Assembly: GCA_015179025.1 (NCBI GenBank)
Contig: WHUX01000043.1
Coordinates: 124,001 to 188,000, forward strand
DNA length: 64,000 bases
Reading direction: 5' to 3'
Source: Terfezia claveryi
Taxonomy: Eukaryota; Ascomycota; Pezizomycetes; Pezizales; Pezizaceae
The notes under the pieces were generated by a model. The model searched no databases. It was not told the DNA's origin and worked only from the letters and a program-made list of their open reading frames with translations. Numbering within the stretch: position 1 is the stretch's first letter; each line of letters starts with the position of its first letter. Below are positions 53,186 through 64,000 of this stretch, in pieces. Position numbers and translations under genes: made by a program.

Positions 53186-54011
53186 TGTTGGCTAGCTAGT
53201 TGAATAACGATATCGATTTTATATGTGCACTTGGGTGTCGAATTGTATACACTTGCGTGAGTGTAATAAAAGTATCCGAAGGTTGATCAGGCCTTGGATT
53301 TAAGAGTAAAGATTAGGTAAGTAAGTTAAAAAAAATATAATGAATGGTACTAGACAGTATTCATTCGGTACCGTTTATACAATCTATATCCGTAGGCACG
53401 GACGTTTGTGTATTTCGGTTCTGCTGAGGTAAGACCTCAGAAGGGTAGGGAGATTACTATGTGGGACGTTCCCAAAGGGAACAGTAATTAACTGGTGTAA
53501 TCTATCTTATATGATTTATGCTATCTAAGCTATATGATCTTGATCTGATCGGAATATAGGCTTGCTGCTCTGAAGGCTTGCTTGGTTGCTTCTTCTCTTT
53601 CTGTGGATTCCAGAGGGAATCCAGCGGCCTATTTATACTCCTCTGAGATCTGATGACTAAGGAAATAAATACAATAAAGGGTGGCATACCAGAGGGTAGT
53701 GCGCTGTACAAAAGGGGTCATGTGGCCATAGTAATGAGTCACACGCCATAAACGATGGTCATGTGGCCATAGTAATGAGTCACACGCCTTAAACAGAGGT
53801 CACGCAGCCATAATGAGGGTGTCTTCATATGGCAAGTGCCATGGAACTTCCCATGGCAGATTCCGCGTGCTATGGACGCTTATAAAGCAATAGGAGGTGG
53901 TAGAAGCTAGTCCTTCAACCGAGAGCTTAGTTACATAACATAGTAGTAATATAGGAAATACAAAAGTATATAATCAATTATATAAGCAATGAGATAACGT
54001 TCTCCATTACA
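53186..54011 (-). repeat. Gypsy LTR, outer copy (826 bp)
   Basis: Same ends as 52192-53018. Together with 53019-53185 it makes an LTR-fragment-LTR unit placed in tandem with the longer element. Confidence 0.93.
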
Positions 54012-56100
54012 TTTCCCTTCCATTCAATATCCTTTAATGGTATAGTATTAGTGATCAATGGTGGTAGAGGCTCTTTGTATGATATATTGTATTGCTTCAT
54101 AGGTATGTCAGTACCTAGTTTGGGTGATACACTAGAGGAGAAGGATAAGGATGTTGGTTATTTGAGCTAGATATGCTCTCTTCTTGTTGGGTGTACTATA
54201 GCTGCCTGGAAGCGTGCCATCTCTTCGGCTTCCCTTAATAGCTCTTTATTGATTGTCATAACTCCCTCATCAAAGCTATGTAGTGTCTTGCAAGTTGGAG
54301 AGTCTTATTTCATTGGCAGGACCTTTTCCTTTATCTTTGAGTTCTTGTTTCTCTTACCTCTCCTATCTACCATCCCGGCTACTGGTGTTATTTGCTTTAG
54401 AGCCTTTGAAGGTATAGCATTGGTAGTCCTTGGTAGTTGTAGCTCTTTGTATAATATATCGCCTTACTTCATAAGAGTGTCAGTACCTAGATTGGGTAAT
54501 ATCTTACCTGCTTCAAAAACCACCTCTTTGGTCTTTTCTTGAGTAATAGTGCCTGGTTTGGGTGAGATCTTGCTCATTTCTAGAGCAACTTCTTTGTTCT
54601 TTTTTTCCGTCCCAAAGGTGTATGATAATGTTGGTTTATTTGGTAATTAAGGGGGTGGAAAAGCTGGCTTGATAAATATTGGCTCCTTTCCTACCTGCTT
54701 TGAGGGGGTTGTATTTATGCTTGACTTCTTTTGGGTTAATTCTGCCATGGGTACTTTTGCCCCACCACATTCTAGAGGTTTACTATTACTATCTGCATAT
54801 TGACTATTAGATGTTAGGGGCAAGCTAGCAATCATAGTGATATCTGTTAAAATATCGATATATAGAGTGCACGAAGGTATAATCATTTGCTGGGGCCTAA
54901 CTGGGTGCATAATGTGTGAAGAATAATAGCTTCATTCAAACTAACCCAGCGATACAAAACTTCGCTCGAGTCTAAGAGAGCAATAACTAGATACAAGAAG
55001 TAAATATATATATAGGAAAGTGGAGTTGACTTCAGGCCACCCACAATCAGGTGATTGTCAGCCTGGTCTATATAATCTCAGCCATAACATCAGACAGCTT
55101 TGCTGGTGCCACCCTTTTGTTAAGTAGGGCTGGACAGCCACTCATTTTTAAGTCTGTTGAAACCTTTGGGGAGATAGTACCTGCTAGAAGGCTCAGTACT
55201 ACTACTGGGTTCAGCATGTTAGATATTGTGCTAAGGTCTATAACCTCTATGTTCTCTTTTAAGCCTCGTATGCTTGTGGGAATGAGAGTGGGCACTGTTG
55301 GTCTTCCTAAAACTGGTACTGGAAAATTGGTACCTTCTATCACTTGGACTAGTATTGGGGGCCTGAGGGTGAACCACCATTTAGGAGAGGGAGAGGAAGG
55401 AGGGGGCGATATAGTTGGAGAGAGGAAGGGTGGTGAAAATAGGCATCCTGGTGTCCCAGAAGGGGAACGACTGGCTTGGTATGGATGCCACATAGACATC
55501 TCTATTGCCCTTTTGATAGCGTTGACATCCTTCTGTATCTCGCCTAACACTTTGTATACTACAAGGAGTTTGTCTTCTAAGTCTTTTACTTTGCTTGCTG
55601 AACCCTCGTCCTTACTGCTGTGACACCATATTAAGACCTGCCATTAAGCAGTCCTGTAAAAGGGTTAGTTCTGTACCTTGGGCCCTCATGTATTCATTGA
55701 AGGTCTTTCCAAGGTTGGCATAGAGTTTGGTAGTTTCTTCCTGAGCCTCTGCTAAGTTTTAGAGAGTTCTCTTAATCTCTATTCATTATGTTTTGAAGTG
55801 CCTATAACATCATTGGCAATATTGATCAGCACTGCGCTGTGTACTTCCGTGCTCTCTTTCTCTACTCTGCTGGCCTCGACAATCTGTTCTACACCCATGG
55901 CGACTGTTTTCTAGATTGAGACTTCTAGTTGGTCAATGTGGTCACCTTCCAGGGCTGATCTGCTATCCTAATCATTTGTTTACTAACTTATTCCACTCTG
56001 CTATCGAGGTATTGCTTTCCTCGGAAGCGGTGTCATCTAGGTTACCATATCATCTTCCTCCTGTAATCCCGAATTACCTTTGCATGTGGGTCATATGTCC
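54012..56100 (-). pseudogene. Decayed repeat-bearing open frame, unidentified
   Basis: Minus-strand pieces from 55550 (MLGEIQKDVNAIKRAIEMSM WHP, PPPSSPSPKWW, LGRPTVPTLIPTSIRGLKEN), 54910 (MAELTQKKSSINTTPSKQVG KEP) and onwards to 54030. Two related units, PNLGTDTLMK.GDILYKELQL PRTTNAIPSKALK and PKLGTDIPMKQYNISYKEPL PPLITNTIPLKDIE, lie about 370 bp apart, so the protein contained repeats. Stops and shifts abound. I do not recognise the family; a retrotransposon ORF1 is one possibility. The gypsy LTR unit ends its 3' side. Confidence 0.4.
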
Positions 56101-56428
56101 CGATGGACCCTGAGACCATTGCTTATAAATCAGGAGTGAAATCTAGTAACTGTACATCCTCCTCAAGTGTTGTTGTTGATAGTGAAGCCTTGCGGGTTGG
56201 TTTCATTATAGGTTTCGTTGTGCTGTTGGATCCATGTTCGAATCTGAGTCTTCCTAGCTTCCGGCAGCGGCGGTATCCTCCTATGAGTCTGGGATTTCTA
56301 TTTCTTTGTAGAATGATAGATCTGGGTAGTTGTGTACTGTGATTGAGTCCTCTATCTATTTGTTTATAGGGTCTAGTACTAGAATTGCTATTATTGGGTT
56401 CCTTAAGACTTCTTTGATCTGGTCCAAT
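56101..56428 (-). pseudogene. Continuation of the decayed frame
   Basis: A minus frame GPDQRSLKEPNNSNSSTRPY ... TTTLEEDVQLLDFTPDL runs up to the TIR element. It may join PDDLPEFTREGTLD on the other side (57100-57170). Confidence 0.35.
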
Positions 56429-56430
56429 TA

Positions 56431-57095
56431 CGCCTGGGAACGAGCCGAGCCCAAGGTTACACAGGCTTGAGCCGGCTCGAGACAAGATCACACAAGCTCG
56501 AGCCCGGGCTCGAGCTCGGAGGTCGTTACAACCGCGAAATACCGAAGGTACTCGGGGAGTGGAAATCTTCAAAATGCGTTGGATTCCCACCCTTTCTTCT
56601 ATTGTTTTTTCATCTTAATAACACAACCTCCACTGGCAGTCTAGGAGTTCATTACCTCACTTCAGAACTTACAACTACAATCGCTCAATTTCTAGCATAA
56701 CCACCTATGCCTACCAACACAAGAGGAGGAAACTACATAAATTGATAAAATCACTACTATATCTCGCTATGGTTGGAACCTATAATTTGCTCGGTGGCTA
56801 CAATATTGCAGTCCTATGTATTGTGTAGTTTCGCTGCGGACTTTAGGTGGGCGATGAAGGTTGAAATTGATTCTGTTCTATTTACATGTCTGTTTATATC
56901 AGAATCTTTTATATTTCTGCATCTTTCATATTTTCCAGGACCTATACACATATGTAGCATACCTTGCAATTCTCGCGAGCCGGCTCAAGCCTGTATGCAA
57001 GCCGGCTCGAGTCTTGGCGGCTCGATTTGGCTCGAGCCTCCTTTCATAAAGCTCGAGCCAGCTCGAGCTCCTTTGTAAAACCACGAGCCTAGGCC
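56431..57095. mobile_element. 665-bp TIR element with CTCGAGC subterminal motifs (copy 2)
   Basis: Left end CGCCTGGGAACGAGCC after TA; right end CGAGCCTAGGCC before TA: imperfect versions of copy 1 at 20543-21269. GGCTCGAG and GAGCCGGCTCGAG-type words cluster near both ends. The interior shows no likeness to copy 1. Flanks TGGTCCAA (56420-56427) and CGGTCCAA (57098-57105) could be an 8-bp hAT-like duplication with one mismatch. Confidence 0.8.
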
Positions 57096-57097
57096 TA

Positions 57098-57330
57098 CGG
57101 TCCAACGTACCTTCTCTAGTGAATTCTGGAAGGTCATCTGGCTTCGATTCCAGTAGTTGATAGCCTCTAGCTATCACGGGCTATGTCACAGAACTTTGTC
57201 ATGGACTTTGTTATGGATTCTGTCACAGAATCTGTCACGGATTATCACCTGCGATCACAAGCAATAGTTATTGCACTTTGAGAGTCAGACAGGGGTAAGT
57301 CTGAGTCTCAGATTGATGAGATATTGAGTA
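57098..57330 (-). pseudogene. Decayed frame upstream part
   Basis: Minus frame QLLESKPDDLPEFTREGTLD then, further upstream, repeats of GATTCTGTCACAGAATCTGT (57218-57240 area). No known motif. Confidence 0.25.
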
Positions 57331-57819
57331 TCACATGCATAATCTTCCTTACATATATAGGCTGTTAGTAGGAGCTTTAGATCTTTATCCAAGGACTGAG
57401 CAATCGAACGAGCTCGACTACTGGAACAGCCCTGAAGTCGTACACAAGCTTAAACTGATTAGCACGCTCCTGCGAGCAGGCTCATCTAGTTTTTCTGGTC
57501 CTTCAACTCATTTTACAGATTCTCCCAAGGGTCAAGTTCACTGAACTTCTCGCCTTGGAAGCGGGCTCTTTCTCCCTGACTAATATACATGGCAACCAAC
57601 TCAACTTAGGTTGATTTGGCCTACCACTAAGCTTAGGGTCACATTACCTGGTTTTATAAGAGTGCACACATGGCAGGCCATTTTTTCTACCTCGTGTTAT
57701 TGGAGTATGGTCAGCTTCTATGACAATAGCACCACTCCCAAGAGGTGTCATTTTTAGCAACATTAAAGACTGGGGTAAGGGAGGCTGCAAATTGCTTCTG
57801 AACATAATGGTAAGGGAGG
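57331..57819. other. Unassigned
   Basis: Two open frames (plus 57335-57544; minus 57644-57934 with LLKMTPLGSGAIVIEADHTP) without recognised motifs. Confidence 0.3.
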
Positions 57820-60130
57820 TTTGAAGAAAAGAAGACAATACACGATGGAGGATATGGTAGGCTGGGCACTGATCCCAGAGTTTAGGGAAAGGGGGGAGGA
57901 GGCCCTCAGCCAAGCCATAGTCAACACAGAACACGCAAGGGGAGAGTGGCAGGGCGAGGGGGATTGTACATGCATATCTCCTAAGTCGAAAAGGACCTTA
58001 GAGATAAGGAGGAGGCCATTAAGGTTATGGATAGCCTCTCAGCAGAAAGCGCAGTCAAGATCCTAAAAAGATCGATCGCCATCTAGGATGGTACAGTCAA
58101 TGGCCAGCTGGAAGGATATGACATGGAGTACCAAAAGTTAGACGGAGATGACAGGATCCTGGAGAGCATCACAGTCAGGCCGGCTGGGGCTGACAGCAGC
58201 ACTATGTTCAGGATTACATATCACTTAACTTTGTCTACACTAAGAGGTAGGAAGAGAGGGGGGGCTAGGATGGCAACATAGCAAAGGAGCAGCTAGAAGA
58301 TTGGAAACGGAGCTGGAAAACATCTTGGAGGGGGAAGAAGAATCGGATAGGGAGTCCTTAAGAAAGCAGAGTGTCAGAAATAGTAAGAAGCAAAGGTTGG
58401 AATCCAGAAAGTCACTGCAGGAGCTGGGGGAGGAATTGGGAATGGAGCTGGTCAAGCCAGCAGTACTAAGAAGATTCGAGGAGATCAGGAGCAATGTTTT
58501 CGGAGTCCCTCCTCCTGCCTGGGATTTGAACATTGATGAGTGGCCAAATAAGGAGAGCAACCAAGGCAGGGGTGCTCCCCCGAAAACTCCCCCCTCTTAA
58601 GGGAATAGGCTGGAAGACGGCCTGTTGGAAGAGGAAGTCGCAGGGTTAATGGAGGATCTAGTAGAAGGCCAAGGGCCAGCCAATAAGGAGGACACGGATA
58701 TAGAAGAAGAGAAGGAGAGCACATCAGGGCAGGGGGGGACATGGAAAGTAGTCTTTGAGCTAAGGAGTGAGCTTGAACTCGTTTGAGCCATTAGGGAGAA
58801 CGCTGAGGTCTTGAGACAGATCGGAGAGTTACAGAGGGAACATAGAACTTGGAGGTCTAAGAATGATGCCAACCTAGCTAGGTGCATCTTTGTAGCCAAT
58901 GGGGATAATATAGAAGGGGGATAGTGTGTGGACAGGAACAGCAAAGGCAAGAGATGCTAGAGGAGGCTTTCTGAGCTGGTAATTATAGAAGGTATACCAG
59001 GCAAAATTAAGGCATGGTAGAGGCCGAAAGGCACTGGAGAACAGCCTCACAAGTCAAGGCAGGAGCACTTATAGGTCTCACGATGGAGCTTAAGAAAGTT
59101 AAGAAGCAGCTCGCTTTCCTGGTAGTGGCCATGGGTGCAGGCACAGTAGAGGAAGTGGCACAGGTTAAAAAGACCATCTCTGCTAGAAAGGGAAGGGTGG
59201 AAGAGGAAAAAAGGAAGGAGCCCAAGGTTAAAAGAATCGAAGCTAGAAAGAAGGCAGTCGAGGCAGAAAATAGGAGAGAACAGGTAGCACAAAAGGAGAC
59301 TAAGAAGATGGCAGCTCAGGGAAAGCTAGTCAGGAAGAGTCAACGAAGGGCTTGGGTGGCCTGTAAGAAGACTCTGGCAGGGCTAGCAAGAAAGGACAGG
59401 TTGGTATTGGGAGAGGATGAGCTGATTGAGCTAGGGGTTAAAATGAAGGAGGCTAAGGCTATGAAGAAAAGGATTGAGAGGGAAATGAAGCAATCTCTAG
59501 AAACCAAGATAGGACGATCTAGGCAGGTAGTGAATAGTGAAATCCTGAAGACAGTAGAGGTAGTTATAGGCCACATGCAAGCGATCGACTCAAAAGGGAA
59601 GGCAAAGCTAGAGGCAGCCGTAGGCAAGGTGAACATGCTGGTGAGAATGACCAAGGTCACTCTAGACCGCACAGCATGGGTGGTCACAGCAAGAGTAGGG
59701 ATGGGTAACTTTGAGAATGAGTCTTATTGGTTAGTAGGGAGGGTAGAACAAGTAATCAACCCCCTAAAGGTAGCTGGGAAAGTGGGGAGGATGCTCATTC
59801 AAGCATTCAGACACAGCAGCAGATTCTTAATGTATAGGTAGAGGAAGGCACCACAGTCAGAATGATCGCCCTAGCAGTACCTATGACGATAGCTAGAGGA
59901 AGGAGAGCCTTAGCTGAAAAACTGAAAAAAGAGAACAAGGATATAAAGAGGGCAAAAAAGATGCCAAAGGCCTAGGAGGGGCCAAGATTATAGGCTTTAT
60001 CTTCGATACAGCAGACTCGACCGAAGCAATAAGGCTGGTGAAAATAGGGATTATGTGGAACAGGAAGAGGAGAAAGGTAGTGATGTTTGAGCAGGGCAAG
60101 GCAGTGCAGGAAGCAGTAAGGAGAGAGACC
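57820..60130 (+). pseudogene. LINE-type ORF1 with long coiled coil
   Basis: Blocks in order: TMEDMVGWALIPEFRERGEE (57850), ELENILEGEEESDRESLRKQ and GVPPPAWDLNIDEWPNKESN (58300-58580), VFELRSELELV and EVLRQIGELQREHRTWRS (58750-58860), then a 275-codon frame (59014-59841) full of Lys/Glu heptads followed by SKGKAKLEAAVGKVNMLVRM, and finally RGRRALAEKLKKENKDIKRA, IIGFIFDTADSTEAIRLVKI GIMWNRKRRKVVMFEQGKAV. The end resembles the nucleic-acid-binding end of fungal LINE ORF1/gag-like proteins. At least five frame breaks. No ORF2 follows. Confidence 0.5.
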
Positions 60131-60838
60131 ACCCCACCCGGAAGGCGACAGGTCAATCGACTCCAAAGCGCTGTGTACCAAAGTACCATGCACCAAGGTG
60201 TCAGGTAGTACCAAGGCAGGTACCAAGGCACTAGACGTCAAGGTGTTGGACACCAAGGGCTGAGTTTGGGATAAGGGGAACATCAGAAATGATTTGAGTT
60301 TGCCTTTCAGTTGTCCGATGTCACCGGTGCAACTAAAGGCAAACTGATAGTTAACGATGTACCCTAAACGGTCGTTGTCATCCTGGCGCCAGCCTCTGGC
60401 GGTCCGCGCCGTAACGCTGGCATTCCATAGTCCATGCACTGATGCCAGCATTTTAGTGGCGCCTATCATCATGGCTTCCCTCATGTGTCTGTCTCTGGAT
60501 GCCATGTTCCTATTCTTGCCATCAAATGGCACCATGACGCTGGCATTACATAGTCTATGTCATGACGCAGGCCTTCCAGCGTGTGCGTCGTCACGAGTAA
60601 CCTCCGATGTCTTTCTCTGGACGCTGTTCCTATTGTTGCCTCCTACAGTCTGTCTCTGGACTACCTTGCTTGTTTGCACGGCTGCTTCGATGTCCCCATC
60701 TGGACTCCACTACTCCATTGGCCATACAACCTCTACAGTCCGTATCGGGATGAGTGCTCCCCAAACCGCAGGTGTGCTATCCTATATCATTGCCATCTAG
60801 ACGTAACCTCCAGCTGACAGTTGCTGTGTTGGTACTTG
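60131..60838. repeat. Repeat-rich segment with hairpin
   Basis: ACCAAGG words recur at 60170-60250. An inverted repeat AGTTTGCCTTTCAGTTG (60297-60313) and CAACTAAAGGCAAACT (60330-60345) forms a hairpin with a one-base bulge. ACGCTGGCATT..CATAGTC..ATG and GTCTCTGGA..C.TGTTCCTATT..TTGCC repeat at about 120-130 bp spacing (60410-60670). It could be an LTR or satellite relic. Confidence 0.5.
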
Positions 60839-60839
60839 G

Positions 60840-60961
60840 TTAGTCTGGTTGGCATGCTTGGTAAGCTTGGCTTCTACACATGACTCTAATCCCGATTCCT
60901 ATCTATCACATACGCACCATGACTTTCTGAGATTAGTCTGGTTGGCATGCAACCAGACTAA
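60840..60961. repeat. 122-bp inverted-repeat unit, MITE-like
   Basis: TTAGTCTGGTTGGCATGC at 60840-60857 and its near reverse complement GCATGCAACCAGACTAA at the far end (one base shorter). The right end is itself a palindrome: TTAGTCTGGTTG-GCATG-CAACCAGACTAA at 60933-60961. No clear target duplication. Confidence 0.55.
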
Positions 60962-61985
60962 CTCAGTTGGCACAAGCCCCCCTATAATGATTGCCTACGC
61001 TCACAGCTATTCATGGTATGCAACCAAACTATATTCCGCTTAGGTTTCCGCTTCTCCTGACTAGATATTTAGCTCTATATACCTATCTATGCAACCATAC
61101 CCCAGCTGACACACGAAAAATACAATTTTCCACTTCCAACCGACAATAAATACATTCCTCATCTGCCTCCAAAAAATAATATTGCAGACCTCCACTCCAA
61201 TCCTCTCTCAAAACATTCACAATGAAACTAGACCCCCTGTATACTCCAACCTGTACTCACTGTCTCTACACCCCGACCCAAAAAAATATACCAACTATAA
61301 TTCAAAAAAAATATTCCTTCTGACCATGTACTACAATTCATCCTCAGAAACCCTATCATCTACCTGCCATCGCTATCATCCTTGTTTTCTGAATCGTTAT
61401 TGCCTTATCATTATCTTCATAATCTTGGATGTTATCTCCTCATGTTCGCCAGCCTCAGTATCATCCTCATCAGGATAGATATTTCTGTGCCACAATGCCC
61501 CCTCTCAGCGCCCTGACGAACCACCTTCTACCTGTTTCGCCTCATGCGTTAGGTCACCCCAATGCCACTCCTGGCTGATGTGCCTCTACAATACCTCTCC
61601 ATATTCTGATGGTCCTAGCATGACCAACCAACCATTGCGTGCCTCTTAACGCCCTCAGCGCTGGGGCGCCCATTGGCCTTGACCCTAACTTACATGAGTG
61701 CATCCTTATCATCCGATTCCTTATCCTCACAATCTTACCGTAACTAACCTTCTTATAGTAGCTTGTGTTCCGTTGTTGGCTTTCAAATTCCTCCGATGTC
61801 CTCTTGGTATTCCGGCATAGGATATAAAAATATAATTCAATGGTATACTATTATTGACAAAGGCTATGCCGAACTCTCAGAGTCTTTATATGGCAAATTT
61901 ATTCGCAGCTTCATAACCACAATACTTGTATATGAACTTTCGCTTCAATTCCCATCACATTCTATATATTTGGCTCCTATATATT
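60962..61985. other. Non-coding stretch
   Basis: C/T-rich, short frames only; no family recognised. Confidence 0.4.
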
Positions 61986-63560
61986 CTAGTCATATAACTT
62001 ATTCCATGTATTGAAATCAATCCTGTTGTTAACTAACCAAACCCTGTCAATCTCTAACAGTATCACATGTGCCATTCTCTCTATGTCTGAAATCCCGATA
62101 ACTTGCATTGCTCCATCATCCTCATGTTTCTCCATCCGAATCATTCCCTCCTTACTATGTGGCCTGCTGGAACCCTTGATTCTAAGTAACCTCACATATG
62201 CTACCTCATGTGTTCCTTGCATCCTGTCCCAGATCTTGAAAAGTCCCTCCACTCTAGCTATAGTCCGACCATCAAGCTGGCCACCGCTGTCCCATGATCG
62301 TAGCCTCCTCCTCACCCAAATCCAATCTGCCCTCACATTTCCCCGTCTTCTGAAGTCCCGATTCCCTGTCCAGTGCACATGATGGATTTGTACACCATCT
62401 CCTTGAAATTGTTGCACTGGTACCAAAACTCTACTGTAGTACTCCCCTCAGTAGTTCGCTACCTGCTCCACGTTCGGTCGGTAACCTCCAGAATCACTGC
62501 TGAGCCGTAGGTAATCTCAAACCTGCTGACCAGGTGTAGTATTTGCAGAGCTGTTGCAAGGACGGACAGGGGTTCTGGTGGTGCATTCCGTACCTGCTGT
62601 TGGCCAGTTAATTTCGGATGGTCTTCATTCTTGACTGCACCTTCTGTATCCTTTCTCATTGACACAACTAGAGCTTTGATATCATAGTCAAACTTCACCT
62701 CCTTATCCCACGCATATAAATTTAACTTCAGCATTTTGAATGCATGGTCTCTTGTATGTGTGTCAAGAATCTGGACAGTTGCATCAACCCTATTTGACCA
62801 TTTGTAGGCTTCTTTGAGTGGCTTGTGAAGGCTTCTGTAATCTCCATTAAATACTGCAGGAGGCTTCCAAATTGGATGACCTGTTGTGAGTAATATGTAA
62901 GCAAGTGCAGCTTAGGGTAGTTGAATGTTGCCTGACCTAGTATATTAGTTACAAGGCCTTGTCGTTCCTCTCGATTCGCTGATGCTTGGTTTGCCTTCTG
63001 GGTGGCAGTCACCATAAAATAACTGGAGATGGTTGCTTGATGAGCCTGAGTAGCTGCCAGATCCTTAGAGGCCCCCTTCGCTTTCCTGTGGTCAGCCTTA
63101 CTTGCACGAAATTCGCCAAATACATGCCGATACTTGTGGAAGTCCTGCAGGTAGTGGGACATATATTAAATAGTCTCTGGAGTATGACTTCAATACTGGG
63201 CTATTAGGCAGAAGTCCGACAAAGCACGAACAGCTTGTATCGCAATCTTGACGTCAGCCTGAGCAGCTGATGTCAAGCGGCTAGTGGCCATCTTACAGCA
63301 CATGGCAGCCGTAAAACAAGTAAGTATGACCTGTCTGAAACTACGTATTTCTGTACCGCTCCACATGGTGATTTGGCAATACTGCTTCCGTGGTAGCGTG
63401 AACCCTGAGTACGGTGGTAAGGTGCTCCATATTTCATCGAAAGTTGCAAGCCTTTTGTGTTTACTCAAGAACCCTTGTATCCACTCCATGAGATTTTTCT
63501 GGACACCTAGATATATATTATGAAGTATGTCGCTCGTACTATCATCGGTGGACGGACCTT
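61986..63560 (-). pseudogene. Plavaka-type transposase, C-terminal half
   Basis: Minus strand, N to C: ILHNIYLGVQKNLMEWIQGF; FDEIWSTLPPYSGFTLPRKQ; QITMWSGTEIRSFRQVILTC; AVRALSDFCLIAQY followed by two in-frame stops (TGA, TAA); YMSHYLQDFHKYRHVFGEFR; NYPKLHLLTYYSQQVIQFGS; EITEAFTSHSKKP; then frame changes and HVILLEIDRVWLVNNRIDFN TWNKLYD at the end. The order matches the large Plavaka transposases of fungi (C-terminal domain ending WLVNNRID..W..LY). The catalytic N-terminal half lies beyond 63560 or is lost. Known of the family: CACTA-like DNA transposition. Stops and three frames make this copy dead. Confidence 0.78.
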
Positions 63561-64000
63561 AGGAAGACCTCACAGCGTATTTTGGATAGGCTTAACATCA
63601 AAATCGGTCAAGCTGTTCTTCTGCATTAGTCAGTTAATATGGAGAAGGGGGGTAAGGGGGGTGATGAACACATCTTATCATTGGCTGCCTAAAGGCGCTT
63701 ATAGCGCATGTGGTCGCGCTGAGCGTATAGTCGCTTTGGTAATAATCCAAGCTGATCTCGACTCGCTATACAGATTGGACACCGGTTCACTTTTATACAA
63801 TGAATATTTACATTCTCCATGTGATCTGCAAGCCATACGGATAGGATTGGTATACAACTTGAACATTCTTATCCCCACATACCATATCCGACCCACCAGC
63901 CTATCAGGAGTCAGCGAATATCCTACAGAGTCTGGTGACAGAATCCTTACCTCGAAAATGGTGACTAGTGGTGCCAGGATCCGTTCCATCAGTCAGTGTT
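63561..64000. other. Unassigned window end
   Basis: A 96-codon minus frame (63699-63989) without motif. The upstream half of the Plavaka transposase is not recognisable here; a G-run segment at 63645-63660 breaks the reading. Confidence 0.3.

Noticed and set aside
1..64000. Biosynthetic cluster, immunity system or prophage
   Set aside because: No such genes; every long frame with recognisable motifs belongs to a transposable element.

Overview
The window reads as a gene-poor, transposon-saturated stretch of a fungal nuclear genome. The elements are eukaryotic: Ty1/copia and Ty3/gypsy retrotransposons, non-LTR retrotransposons (LINEs) with a C-terminal RNase H as in Tad-like fungal elements, Tc1/mariner and pogo/Fot1-like transposons, and a Plavaka-type transposase. 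Almost every pol-like reading frame is broken by stops and frameshifts. A filamentous ascomycete, perhaps a truffle-like Pezizomycete, is my best guess, but that is inference. I see no bacterial operons, prophage, CRISPR array or biosynthetic cluster. The one plausible host gene is a 209-residue acidic orphan at 31433-32062.

Three LINE families recur. I call them LINE-A, LINE-B and LINE-C, names made up here; each was recognised by its 3' tail. Left part (1-13 kb): LINE-A, copia and gypsy fragments. A copia element on the minus strand (1217-5640) is split by a LINE-A (3104-4363). A gypsy gag (6126-8680) is split by an ORF2-less LINE-A derivative with a 13-bp target duplication. A LINE-C ORF1 (9250-10380) is split by a solo LTR with a perfect 5-bp duplication. 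Two inverted copia LTRs and a TIR element (12219-12933) sitting inside a LINE-A tail follow.

Middle (13-27 kb): LINE RNase H relics and a nested LINE cluster. LINE-B copy 2 lies in LINE-B copy 1, and a 2.3-kb LINE-A lies in LINE-B copy 2 with a 16-bp target duplication. A 727-bp element with perfect 18-bp TIRs and CTCGAGC subterminal motifs also sits in LINE-B copy 1. From 27 to 38 kb the sequence is mostly non-coding, apart from the orphan gene and scattered LINE tails.

Right part (38-64 kb): a Tc1-like transposase relic; a 2.7-kb pogo-like element with 43-bp TIRs and TA duplication, inserted in another LINE-A tail; LINE-C tails; a tRNA-like repeat; a gypsy element (45.66-52.19 kb, minus) with tandem 827-bp LTRs; a decayed repeat-bearing ORF; a second CTCGAGC element; a LINE-type ORF1; and a Plavaka transposase relic (61986-63560, minus).

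The most striking signal is a 3'-terminal stem-loop shared by LINE-A, LINE-B and LINE-C. Its paired bases covary while the architecture is kept. Two unrelated mariner-class elements inserted at the same TA of this structure.
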